This document shows positions 32,939 through 41,398 of a DNA stretch of 64,000 nt, one piece after another; the first letter of the stretch is position 1; each line of letters begins with the position of its first letter. Below the pieces are notes generated by a model. It searched no databases and had not been told where the DNA came from. It saw only the letters and a program-made list of their open reading frames with translations. A program made the translations under genes and the position numbers. The DNA lies in assembly GCA_046349315.1 (NCBI GenBank), contig JAXMCQ010000015.1:62001-126000 (forward strand). Direction: 5' to 3'. Source of the DNA: JAEUMG01 sp046349315 (GTDB lineage: Bacteria; Pseudomonadota; Alphaproteobacteria; Rhizobiales; Aestuariivirgaceae).

Positions 32939-33900
32939 TTCGCGCCTCCGCGATCGGCGCCGGTGACTTCACGGGCTTTCTTGTCCTCGCGCAACGCGAT
33001 GAAGGCTGGGTGGCGCAGATGGCCATCGCCGGTGAGCTCGGTATAGCTGATCTCGGCGACGAGATCGGGCTTCACCCAGCGGGCTGCAGACCGGATGTCG
33101 CGGGGAACTTCGATGAAGGGCGAAGCATCAATCCGGCGGGATTTGAGTTTCTTGCCCAGATCGGCGAGCAATCGACCATCGAAACCGGTACCCACCCGCC
33201 CGCGATAGACGAGGCCTTTGGGCGTGAATTCACCAAGGAGGAGCGAGGCGAAGGCGCGGCCCGCCTTGTCGGAAGGCCTGAAGCCGCCGATCACGAATTC
33301 GGAGCGCCCGAGGCACTTGCTCTTGATCCAGGAATTGTCGCGGCGCGAGACATAAGGTGCGTCCTTGCGTTTCGAGACCAGACCTTCGAGATTGAGGCGG
33401 CAGGCTTCGCCATAAGCAAGCTTGGCATCGCCCGAGAGATGCTCGCTATAGAGCAATGGCGGCTTTGCCTTCTTCATCAGTTTTTTCAAGATCGCCTTGC
33501 GTTCGATCAAGGGCCGGCTGCGCAAGTCCTCGCCGTCGAGGGACAAAAGGTCGAAGACGACATAGCGTATCATTGTGCTATCGCCATCGGAGAGTGCCTG
33601 CTGCAGCAAACCGAAACGGCTCAAGCCTTTCTCGTCCTGGACGATCGCTTCGCCGTCGAGCAGGGCGGTGACATTGAGTTTCTGCAAGGCCGGGACGAGG
33701 GATGAGAATTTCTCCGTCCAGTCGAGGCCGGAGCGCGTAAAAAGCTTCACCCGGTCGGGCGAAATGGCAGCGATCAATCGATAGCCATCATACTTGATTT
33801 CGTGAATCCAGCCCGATCCTTCGGGTGGACGGTCCTCGAGAAGTGCCAATTGCGGTGCCACGAAGGCTGGAAGCTTTGCTGCCGTCTCCTTGCGCGCCAT
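32935..33900 (-). CDS. stand-alone ATP-dependent DNA ligase (LigD LIG domain)
   Basis: A 321-residue ligase. The adenylated Lys is in HEIKYDGYRLIA (near 39), motif III is RYVVFDLLSLDGED, motif IV NLEGLVSKRKDAPY and motif V SWIKSKC, followed by the OB-fold region. It seals double-strand breaks with Ku. ATG 33900 is 4 nt after the phosphoesterase stop, in another frame. The fused PE and POL modules of typical LigD are separate neighbouring genes here. Confidence 0.94.
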   Translation of the reverse strand: MARKETAAKLPAFVAPQLALLEDRPPEGSGWIHEIKYDGYRLIAAISPDRVKLFTRSGLDWTEKFSSLVPALQKLNVTALLDGEAIVQDEKGLSRFGLLQQALSDGDSTMIRYVVFDLLSLDGEDLRSRPLIERKAILKKLMKKAKPPLLYSEHLSGDAKLAYGEACRLNLEGLVSKRKDAPYVSRRDNSWIKSKCLGRSEFVIGGFRPSDKAGRAFASLLLGEFTPKGLVYRGRVGTGFDGRLLADLGKKLKSRRIDASPFIEVPRDIRSAARWVKPDLVAEISYTELTGDGHLRHPAFIALREDKKAREVTGADRGGAK

Positions 33901-33904
33901 GGTT

Positions 33905-34519
33905 TTAATACTTAGCAGTCTTTGAGCGCCAGCTCACACCGGCGCGCGCAATGCCTTCCATGCCGCGGCGGCTCACGACGCTTCTTTGCCATTTCTCGAT
34001 CGGGTCGAGATCGGGATCGGCGAATTGATCGCGCTCCTTGATGAGGAGCCAGTTCTCGCGCGCGTTGCGACCCGGATCCTTGCGCATGCGGACCAGGGCA
34101 AAGCCGCCCTTTAAGCGCTCGCCATTGAGGACAAAGGAAAGCTTGCCCTTGCGAAGACCCTCATGCGGATCGCCATCCGGCATCCAGGTGCCGCGATCCC
34201 ACAGCATCACTGTGCCGCCGCCATATTCGCCTTCCGGGATCGTGCCTTCGAAGGAGCCGTAATCGAGCGGGTGATCCTCGACGCGAACCGCGAGGCGCTT
34301 CTCTCCCGGATCGAGACTGGGGCCGCGCGTCACCGCCCAGCTTTTCAGAACGCCGTCGAGTTCGAGCCTGAAGTCGAAATGCAATCGCGTCGCATCATGT
34401 TTCTGGATGACATAGAGATGGCCCCTGGTGGTGCCCTTTTTGCCGCGCGGTTCGGCGGTGCGCGTGAAGTCACGCTTGGCGTTGTAGTCGGAGAGCGGCG
34501 CGGCCTTGCGGGCTGGCAT
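33905..34519 (-). CDS. stand-alone LigD 3'-phosphoesterase domain
   Basis: A 204-residue protein matching the PE module. The active-site run LYVIQKHDATRLHFDFRLEL (His, His, Asp; about 36-55) is followed by VEDHPLDYGSFEGTIPEGEY with the second His. It trims 3' ends, removing ribonucleotides and phosphates before ligation. ATG 34519 is 1 nt after the Ku stop. About 45 residues after the core (REN WLLIKE onward) belong to the module end, so the gene looks complete. Confidence 0.92.
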   Translation of the reverse strand: MPARKAAPLSDYNAKRDFTRTAEPRGKKGTTRGHLYVIQKHDATRLHFDFRLELDGVLKSWAVTRGPSLDPGEKRLAVRVEDHPLDYGSFEGTIPEGEYGGGTVMLWDRGTWMPDGDPHEGLRKGKLSFVLNGERLKGGFALVRMRKDPGRNARENWLLIKERDQFADPDLDPIEKWQRSVVSRRGMEGIARAGVSWRSKTAKY

Positions 34520-34520
34520 T

Positions 34521-35375
34521 TCAGGCCTTGGCGCGGCGCTTGGCCGGCACCTTGCGGGCCGGCTTCTTTGCGGGAGCCGTTGCTGCCTTGCCTTTCACAC
34601 TGCGGCGCAGGGCTTCCATAAGGTCGACGACATTGCCGCGGTCTTCGGACTTCGCAGCCTCCTCGTCTTCATCGGAACCGATGATCTTGCCCTTCTTGCG
34701 CTTTTCCTCGACGAGGGCACGCAAGGCATCGCCATAGTGATCCTTGAAGGCGGCCGGATCGAACTTGCCGCTTTTTCGTTCGATCAGTTCCTTGGCGAGA
34801 TCGACCATTTCCTTGCTGGCCTTGGCATGCGGAATATCGGCGAAGACCTTGTCACTCTTCCGGAGTTCATTGGGATAGCGCAACGTCTCGAGCAGCAATC
34901 CGTCGCCGCACGGCCTGACGGCAACGAGGTTTTCGCGGCCGCGCATGGTCATCTGGCCGACACCGGTCTTGCCCGCCGCCTTCAAGGCATCGCGAATGAC
35001 GGCATAGCCTTCGGCTGCCACATCATCGGCGGGGACCAAGTAATAAGGCCGCTCGAAATAGCGCGGATCGATGTCGCATTCGGCGGCGAACTGGACGAGT
35101 TCGATCGTGTGCTTGGTTTCGAGCTTGAGCTTTTCGAGTTCTTCCGGTGTCAGAACGACGTACTTCCCCGTCTTGAGCTCGAAGCCCTTGACGATGTCTT
35201 CCGTCTTGACTGCGCCGCCGCCGGCGGTCGTCTTCAAGTAGCGGATGCGCTTGCCGGATTTGCGCTCAAGCTGGTGGAGCTGAAGGGTGGAGGAGGGCGA
35301 AGCGGTCGCCGCGTGCAATTCCACGGCAATCGTCACCAGGGACAATCTCAGATGACCCTTCCAATAAGCACGCAT
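34521..35375 (-). CDS. ku: Ku DNA end-binding protein
   Basis: A 284-residue bacterial Ku, a homodimeric ring that loads on DNA ends. It shows RYLKTTAGGGAVKTEDIVKG, YVVLTPEELEKLKLETKHT, ERPYYLVPADDVAAEGYAV and ENLVAVRPCGDGLLLETLRY. The Lys/Ala-rich tail of about 30 residues (KKPARKVPAKRRAKA) is the usual bacterial extension used in DNA threading. It heads the four-gene NHEJ operon ku-PE-LIG-POL. Confidence 0.95.
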   Translation of the reverse strand: MRAYWKGHLRLSLVTIAVELHAATASPSSTLQLHQLERKSGKRIRYLKTTAGGGAVKTEDIVKGFELKTGKYVVLTPEELEKLKLETKHTIELVQFAAECDIDPRYFERPYYLVPADDVAAEGYAVIRDALKAAGKTGVGQMTMRGRENLVAVRPCGDGLLLETLRYPNELRKSDKVFADIPHAKASKEMVDLAKELIERKSGKFDPAAFKDHYGDALRALVEEKRKKGKIIGSDEDEEAAKSEDRGNVVDLMEALRRSVKGKAATAPAKKPARKVPAKRRAKA

Positions 35376-35429
35376 GACCCGCTCATAACGCAGGCGGAGC
35401 CTTCTGGTTCCCGCCTAATGTCGACATCG

Positions 35430-36176
35430 TTAAGGCTGTTCGATGTCAGCCTTGTCAATCTTGCGCGCGCGACGCGATTTCGCAACGATATTCAACGTCT
35501 CGACGCCGAGCGAGAAGGCGATCGCGAAATAGATGTATTCGCGCGGGATGTGCATGCCGAGCCCATCGGCGATGAGCGCCACGCCGATCAGAAGGATGAA
35601 GGCGAGCGCCAGCATCTTGACCGTCGGGTGCCTCGCAATGAAGCCGCTGACCGATGTCGCGGAAGCCAGCATGATCAGAATGGCGATCACATTGGCGAGG
35701 ATCATCACCATCAGTACGTCAGTCATGCCGACGGCGGTAATAATCGAATCGAGCGCGAAGACGAAGTCGATCACCATGATCATGGCGATCACGCCCATAA
35801 AGCTAGCTCCGTAGGAGCGCTGTGAGGCCTCCTCCTCACCGCCTTCCATTTCGTGATGAATCTCCATAGTGCCCTTGTAGAGAAGGAACAAGCCGCCGGC
35901 GATCAGGATCATGTCGCGCCAGGAAAGGTCGAGCCCGGCAATGCTGATGACCGGATAGGTGAGCTTGGTCAGCCAGACCAGCATGAACAGCATGATGATG
36001 CGCAGGACAAGCGCGCCGGTCAGGCCGATCCTCTGGGCAAGCTTGCGCCTTTCGGGGGGCAGCCGCTGCGAGGCAATGGACAGGAAGACCAGATTGTCGA
36101 TGCCCAGGACGATTTCGAGAATGGTCAGAGTTGCCAGGCTGAGCCAGCCCTGCACCGAGAATATCCAGTCGAACAT
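35430..36176 (-). CDS. TerC family membrane protein
   Basis: A 248-residue integral membrane protein with seven to eight helices. TerC signatures are EIVLGIDNLVFLSIASQRL (helix 1 Asp) and DFVFALDSIITAVGMTDVLM (second Asp-bearing helix). TerC proteins are implicated in Mn2+ export or metalation of secreted enzymes, as in YceF/YkoY work, and in tellurite resistance. It lies 54 bp upstream of ku on the same strand; functional link unclear. Confidence 0.9.
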   Translation of the reverse strand: MFDWIFSVQGWLSLATLTILEIVLGIDNLVFLSIASQRLPPERRKLAQRIGLTGALVLRIIMLFMLVWLTKLTYPVISIAGLDLSWRDMILIAGGLFLLYKGTMEIHHEMEGGEEEASQRSYGASFMGVIAMIMVIDFVFALDSIITAVGMTDVLMVMILANVIAILIMLASATSVSGFIARHPTVKMLALAFILLIGVALIADGLGMHIPREYIYFAIAFSLGVETLNIVAKSRRARKIDKADIEQP

Positions 36177-36498
36177 AAGGTCCCTTCCCGCCAGTCAGGG
36201 GGAGATAGGGGCTCGCCCCAGCCGGTGCAAGTCGATTGACATGGGAAAATAGGCTGCTAGAACCCCCTCCCGTCAATTACCGGATGCGACTAGAGATGAA
36301 TTCCGCGCTCTACAGCCCAGAATTTGAGACCGTCTTTTCGGCGGCCGTTCTCGCGTGCCCGGCAGACCCCTCGACGAAAACGGCGAAAACCGCCTGACCC
36401 CTCCCCCGGCCTCCCGCGGGGGAGTGGCCGGCAGACATTGCCCCAAGCCGAGCCTAAGGCGCTCGCGGGAGAGGGGAAAAGGACAAGGAACAAGACCC
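36177..36498. other. 322-bp divergent gap between terC and asd, with palindromes
   Basis: No gene is seen. The gap holds a CTCCCCCG/CGGGGGAG-type hairpin near 36400-36427 and a GCGGGAGAGGGG run just before asd, both from the dispersed intergenic palindrome family. The asd ribosome site AAGGA lies at 36485-36490. Promoters for both genes must lie here, but I could not pick clear boxes. Confidence 0.6.
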
Positions 36499-37536
36499 AT
36501 GGGTTACAAGGTGGCGGTGGTCGGCGCGACAGGCAATGTCGGCCGCGAAATGCTCAATATTCTCGCCGAGCGCGAATTCCCCGTCGATGAGTGCTTTGCG
36601 CTTGCCTCGCGACGGTCGATGGGCGTTGAGGTCTCCTTTGGAGACCGCACGCTGAAGTGCCAGGATCTCGAACAGTTCGATTTCCGCGGCATCGACTTCT
36701 GCCTGATGTCGGCAGGCTCGGCCGTCTCAAAGGAATGGTCGCCCAAGATCGGCGCTCAAGGGTGTCTCGTCATCGACAATTCATCCTGCTGGCGCTACGA
36801 CCCGGAAGTCCCGCTGGTCGTGCCGGAGGTCAACCCGGGCGCCTTGACCGAATATATGAACCGCAAGTCGCGGCGGAACATCATCGCTAACCCCAATTGC
36901 TCAACCGCCCAGCTCGTCGTGGTGCTGAAGCCCTTGCATGACCTCGCCACGATCAAGCGCGTGGTGGTGGCGACCTACCAGTCGGTCTCCGGCGCCGGCA
37001 AGGAGGGGATGGATGAATTATGGAACCAGACCAAGGGCATTTTCGTCACCGATGCGCCGGAGGCGAAAAAGTTCACTAAACAGATCGCCTTCAATGTGAT
37101 CCCGCATATCGATGTCTTCCTGGATGGTGGCGAGACCAAGGAAGAGTGGAAGATGACGGTCGAGACCAAGAAGATTCTCGACCCCAAAATCAAGCTCACG
37201 GCGACCTGCGTGCGGGTTCCGGTCTTCGTCGGCCATTCGGAAGCGGTCAATATCGAATTCGAGAAGCCGATCTCGGCGGAGGAAGCGCGCGAGATCCTGC
37301 GCGAGGCGCCGGGCTGCATGGTCGTCGATAAGCGCGAGAATGGCGGTTACGTTACCCCGGTCGAGGCGGTCGGCGAATATGCGACTTATGTTTCGCGTAT
37401 CCGCGAGGATTCGACGATCGAGAATGGCCTCAATCTGTGGGTTGTTTCCGACAATTTGAGGAAAGGTGCGGCGCTCAATACGGTGCAGATCGCCGAGGCG
37501 TTGATCAATCGCGGCTTGCTGCAGAAGGCCGCCTGA
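36499..37536 (+). CDS. asd: aspartate-semialdehyde dehydrogenase
   Basis: A 345-residue enzyme reducing aspartyl-phosphate to the semialdehyde, feeding Lys, Met, Thr and diaminopimelate. Motifs: AVVGATGNVGREMLNILAE (NADP site), the catalytic Cys in NIIANPNCSTAQLVVVLKP (near 134), SGAGKEGMDEL and VFVGHSEAVNIEFE with the base His. AAGGAAC upstream and the family start MGYKVAVVG fix ATG 36499; the longer frame from 36355 is palindromic sequence. Confidence 0.96.
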   Translation: MGYKVAVVGATGNVGREMLNILAEREFPVDECFALASRRSMGVEVSFGDRTLKCQDLEQFDFRGIDFCLMSAGSAVSKEWSPKIGAQGCLVIDNSSCWRYDPEVPLVVPEVNPGALTEYMNRKSRRNIIANPNCSTAQLVVVLKPLHDLATIKRVVVATYQSVSGAGKEGMDELWNQTKGIFVTDAPEAKKFTKQIAFNVIPHIDVFLDGGETKEEWKMTVETKKILDPKIKLTATCVRVPVFVGHSEAVNIEFEKPISAEEAREILREAPGCMVVDKRENGGYVTPVEAVGEYATYVSRIREDSTIENGLNLWVVSDNLRKGAALNTVQIAEALINRGLLQKAA

Positions 37537-37826
37537 ACGCCGGTCTGTGAGGATGCCGAAGTCTTGGCCGTTGCAGTTGAGTAACGGTATTTCGCGGGAT
37601 GGATTGATTCATTTCAATTGTCCTTGCGGAACGATTGCCTTTCGGATATGAGCGCGGACCATTTCATCAGAACGCGGAGGTTCTCGATGCCGGCAAGGAT
37701 CGCACTCACCTAATCTCCGTCCCGGAATCCACGGGACCGGGGTTCTCGTTCGCACAAAATTCAGAGCCGAGCCTGCAGCTATTGCTGTCGGGCCGGCACA
37801 ATTTGCCCACCAAGGGCTGGAAAACC

Positions 37827-39881
37827 ATGGCCATCGATTTCGAAGCGGGGCTCGTGGCGTGCTATGCCGCGCGCGTGCTCTCGCGACAAGAGCTCCCTGC
37901 GCGTGCCCATCACCGGGCCCTCGCATGGATCAAAGAAAACAAAGTCTTTCCCTCTCTCGATATCTCGAAAGAGATGGCGCAGCTTTTGGCAAAGCCGCTC
38001 GCCACTCATGAGGATATGGAGTTGTTCGTGCAGGCCCTCCAGGCGGAGCGCGGCATGATTCTATCGCAGTTCAGTGCCATTTCAACGCTCGCATCCAACG
38101 ATCATTCGATCGAGCACAATGTCGATAGATTGATCCGGCTATTGTCCCTCGATGCGAGCGCCGGGTTACTACTTCTCGCCGTGGTCCACTATGATCAGGC
38201 GAGCCGGTTCGAGGATTTTTGTGACGACATCCAGAAAGTTCTTGGCAGCGGTATCAAGCTCGCAAGTGCGCTCACGGGACTTGACAATTCAGCGCTGGAA
38301 AAGCTCGCCGGCCGGCATGGCGTTCTGATACGCACGGGAGTCATGCAGGTCGATCCCGAGCGGTTTCACTTCGCAGGCCATTACGGGCGATATCGGCTTC
38401 ACCCGCGTATCATATCAGCACTGCTCAGCCAGGTTTCCTCAGTCGAAGAATTGGCGCTTGCGGCTTTGGGAGATTCGAGCCAGGCCCAATTGACCCTTAG
38501 CGACTATCAGCATTGCAGCGAAGATATCCAGATACTCATCGCGCTATTGCGCAGCGCACATGCGCGACAGGTGAGCGGCATCAATATTCTGCTGTACGGA
38601 CCACCTGGCACAGGCAAGACTGAACTTGCCAAACTCGTAGCTCGAGAAGCGAATCTTGCCTTGTTTGCCGCAGGCGAAGAGAGCCGGGACAATAGCGAAC
38701 AGGGACGCCAGGAAAGGCTCGCCGACTTGACGTTCAAGACCACTCTGCTCGGCCAGATCGGCAACGCCGTCGTCTTATTCGACGAGTGGGAGGATGTCGC
38801 CGTCGATCTCTTTAAGCGAGGCGGATCGAAAGTGTTTCTCAACCGCCTTCTCGAAAGCAATCCCATTCCGGTCATCTGGACGAGCAACAATATCGAGCGC
38901 ATAGATCCGGCGCTGATTCGCCGCATGACCTTTGCGATGAAACTCGATCAATTGCGCCCGCAACAACGACGGGAAATCTGGCGCAGCATTTCCGCGCGAC
39001 ACGGGCTCGGTATTGACGACAAGGACCTTGTGAGACTCGGACGGCGCCATCAAGTGCCGGCTGCGGTCGTTGACAGCGCCGTGCGGGTTGCGACGTTGAC
39101 CGGAGGAGGCAGCCGATGCGCCGAACGCGTGGGAAGCGCCCTGGCGGAGGCACTGGGCGAGGATCCGTGCGAGGACATTGATACCCACGTCGCGTTCGAT
39201 CCGCGTCTTGCCTGTGCAACGATCGATCTCGCAGGATTGACGGAGCGACTGAAACTATCTGGCCAGCTCGATATATCGCTTTGTCTCCATGGGCCGCCTG
39301 GCACGGGCAAATCCGCCTATGCCCGTCATCTGGCCAATGAAATCGGGTTGGATACCGTGGAATGGCGAATATCCGACATACTCGGAAAATATGTCGGCGA
39401 GTCCGAAAAGCGCATCAGACAGGCTTTCGACGAAGCGCGTGAAGAGCGTGCATTTCTGATCTTCGATGAGGCCGATTCCTTGTTGAGCGATCGTCGTGTG
39501 GCGGTTCGGAGCTGGGAGGTCAGCCAGGTCAACGAGATGCTGCGAGCCATGGAGCGACATCCCTATCCCTTGTGTTGCACGACGAATTTTATGGACCGGC
39601 TCGATCAGGCGGCGATGAGACGCTTTGCGATGCGGATCAAATTCAACTTTCTTGAGGGGATCGGCCTGGAGCGCGCCTGGTCGCTCTATTTCCCGCAGCT
39701 GGAAATGCCTACGGAAATCATGCAGCTGTCCAATTTGACACCTGGTGACTTCAGTCAGGTGGCGCGTACAATTCGCCTGCTCGGCGGGAGCAACGCAAAG
39801 GAGGCGATGTGCCTGCTTGAAGAGGCAAGTTCGATCAAGCCGGGACATGCCACTTCGATCGGGTTTGTTACCCGAAATTGA
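37827..39881 (+). CDS. orphan tandem AAA ATPase
   Basis: A 684-residue protein with two AAA modules. Module 1 has Walker A GPPGTGKTEL at about 258-267, Walker B VVLFDEWED near 316-324 and RIDPALIRRM with the finger arginines. Module 2 has GPPGTGKSAY at about 489-498, LIFDEADSLL near 544-553 and RLDQAAMRRFAMRIKF. About 240 N-terminal residues have no recognised domain. This is the Cdc48/NSF-like double-ring layout but without their N-domain. No partner gene is adjacent. Codon use looks less GC3-rich than neighbours, compatible with later acquisition. ATG 37827 is preferred; the frame stays open to about 37635. Confidence 0.75.
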   Translation: MAIDFEAGLVACYAARVLSRQELPARAHHRALAWIKENKVFPSLDISKEMAQLLAKPLATHEDMELFVQALQAERGMILSQFSAISTLASNDHSIEHNVDRLIRLLSLDASAGLLLLAVVHYDQASRFEDFCDDIQKVLGSGIKLASALTGLDNSALEKLAGRHGVLIRTGVMQVDPERFHFAGHYGRYRLHPRIISALLSQVSSVEELALAALGDSSQAQLTLSDYQHCSEDIQILIALLRSAHARQVSGINILLYGPPGTGKTELAKLVAREANLALFAAGEESRDNSEQGRQERLADLTFKTTLLGQIGNAVVLFDEWEDVAVDLFKRGGSKVFLNRLLESNPIPVIWTSNNIERIDPALIRRMTFAMKLDQLRPQQRREIWRSISARHGLGIDDKDLVRLGRRHQVPAAVVDSAVRVATLTGGGSRCAERVGSALAEALGEDPCEDIDTHVAFDPRLACATIDLAGLTERLKLSGQLDISLCLHGPPGTGKSAYARHLANEIGLDTVEWRISDILGKYVGESEKRIRQAFDEAREERAFLIFDEADSLLSDRRVAVRSWEVSQVNEMLRAMERHPYPLCCTTNFMDRLDQAAMRRFAMRIKFNFLEGIGLERAWSLYFPQLEMPTEIMQLSNLTPGDFSQVARTIRLLGGSNAKEAMCLLEEASSIKPGHATSIGFVTRN

Positions 39882-40236
39882 CCGGTGCTGTGCTCCTGGT
39901 GCCACAAATTCTTCATACCTCAACTACAAAGAAAAGAAGGCTTACGCATCGCGCTTCGATGTGGTATGTGCCGCTTCCCTCAAACTGCGAAAGGAGATTC
40001 GCCATGATGTATCGCAAGGAGCGACTCAACTGATCTCCGAACCCCCGGGTTCGGGTCCCGGGATGGTTTTCGCCTTTGAGCCTCTGCTCACAGCCTTAAT
40101 TCCACTCTGAACGGGACACACGCGGTTGTTCCGCATGGGTTTGCGCAATTCGTGCGAAACCCGCGCGGCGCATTCCGCAATCTTCACCCTTTTATGGACG
40201 CGCCTTGGGAAAGCCGAGGCCGCGAACGGGAAAGTC
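39882..40236. other. 355-bp gap with a 9-codon mini-ORF and hairpin
   Basis: No full gene is seen. It contains a strong AAAGGAGA ribosome site (39990-39997) before ATG 40004, which opens a 9-residue reading frame (MMYRKERLN) ending at 40033. A CCCGGG/CCCGGG stem with a 7-nt loop (40044-40062) follows directly. The layout recalls leader-peptide arrangements. Confidence 0.45.
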
Positions 40237-40437
40237 ATGTTTACTCTTGATTTGAATGCCCGGCCGGCCAGCCGGGCTGCGAAACACTTCTTCAGCTTCA
40301 AGGTGTTGAAGCTACTTGCGCGGCGCCGGCGACCATTGCCGGTGCCTTACGATCATGCCGAGATCGAGCGGTTCAAGCTCGACCTCGAGATGAAGCGTGC
40401 GCATATGTCGATGCTGAGCTGCCTCAAGGTGATGTAA
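40237..40437 (+). CDS. small basic protein, unknown function
   Basis: A 66-residue product starting at ATG 40237 behind GGGAAAG. It is Arg/Lys-rich in the first half (RPASRAAKHFFSF, LLARRRRPLPVPY), followed by a charged helix (HAEIERFKLDLEMKRAHM). The length and the MKRAHMSMLSCLKVM end look like a genuine short ORF, but the family is not recognised. A longer reading from 40126 has no ribosome site. Confidence 0.5.
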   Translation: MFTLDLNARPASRAAKHFFSFKVLKLLARRRRPLPVPYDHAEIERFKLDLEMKRAHMSMLSCLKVM

Positions 40438-40444
40438 TAAGTGC

Positions 40445-40471
40445 GCTGGAGAGGCATCACGCCTCTCCAGC
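40445..40471. terminator. perfect 11-bp hairpin between convergent genes
   Basis: GCTGGAGAGGC-ATCAC-GCCTCTCCAGC spans the stop codon of the dehydratase (40457-40459) and follows the small ORF by 7 bp. Stem strength and position suit a bidirectional terminator, but neither strand has a T-run, so termination is only probable. Confidence 0.5.
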
Positions 40472-41398
40472 AATCACCTTCGCGAAAGTCTCAGGCTCGG
40501 TATTGCCACCGCAAATGAGCACGCCTACACGCTCGCCATCCGACGGCCGATAGCTGCCGGACAGGAGCGCGGCGATGGCGGTTGCGCCGCCGGGTTCGGT
40601 GACCAATCGCAAGCTCTCCCACAAGTATCGCTGGGCGTTTCGGATCTCGGCGTCGCTGACCAACGCGACGCTGTCGACATAGGCCTTGGCGATCGGGAAC
40701 ATGAGCTTGCCGGCAAGGCTCGCGCCGAGCGAATCGGCAGCAATACCGGAAGGCGTCACGCGCACCGGTTCGCCAGCCGCCATCGCTGCATGCAATGAAT
40801 TGCAGGTTTCGGGTTCGACCGCGACAATCTTCACCTTGCCGTGGAACCAGGCGGCGATGCCGCCGATCAAGCCGCCGCCGCCGACGGCCACCAGCAAAGT
40901 ATCAAGATCGGGAACCTGCTCCTCGATCTCGAGACCGATGGTGCCCTGGCCGAGTAGCGTCGGCTCTTCGTCATAGGCATGGACATTGAGCGCGCCGGAT
41001 TGGGCGACATAAGACATGCACTTGTCCAGTGCCTCGTAATAGGTCGGGCCATCCTGGTCGATCGTGGCCCCATAGGAGCGAATGCGCGCGACCTTGGCGG
41101 GCGAGGCCAGCATCGGTACGAAGATGCGCGCGGGAACACCGAACTCGCGCGCCGCGTAAGCCGCAGCTGCGCCGTGATTGCCGCCCGACGCCGCAGCGAT
41201 GCCGGGTGCGGGAATCTGGCGGCCGGCAAGATTGGCGAAGGCGCCGCGTGCCTTGAACGACGCGGTGTGCTGGAAGAGCTCAAGCTTCAGGGCGACGGGC
41301 CGGTTCACCTGCGGGAGCGTGATGTCGATCACCGGCGTGCGGCGGATATGCCGGCCGATGCGTGTGGCAGTGCGCTCGATATCGGTGCGGGCGATCAT
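40457..41398 (-). CDS. PLP-dependent serine/threonine dehydratase-family protein
   Basis: A 313-residue beta-family PLP enzyme without a C-terminal ACT domain, so of the catabolic type. The PLP Lys is in HTASFKARGAFANL (near 53), the substrate loop is AASGGNHGAAAAYAA, and the phosphate cradle is AVGGGGLIGGIAAWF. It removes water and ammonia from hydroxy amino acids such as Thr or Ser, or a relative such as 3-hydroxyaspartate. The ATG overlaps the DUF429 stop as ATGA. It is the last gene of a four-gene operon that includes a pyridoxal kinase. Confidence 0.88.
   Translation of the reverse strand: MIARTDIERTATRIGRHIRRTPVIDITLPQVNRPVALKLELFQHTASFKARGAFANLAGRQIPAPGIAAASGGNHGAAAAYAAREFGVPARIFVPMLASPAKVARIRSYGATIDQDGPTYYEALDKCMSYVAQSGALNVHAYDEEPTLLGQGTIGLEIEEQVPDLDTLLVAVGGGGLIGGIAAWFHGKVKIVAVEPETCNSLHAAMAAGEPVRVTPSGIAADSLGASLAGKLMFPIAKAYVDSVALVSDAEIRNAQRYLWESLRLVTEPGGATAIAALLSGSYRPSDGERVGVLICGGNTEPETFAKVIAGEA

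Noticed and set aside
33900..33905. Frameshift splitting one LigD into two
   Set aside because: PE has its own stop, LIG its own ATG 4 nt later in a different frame, and both module ends are intact; the same clean split occurs at LIG-POL.
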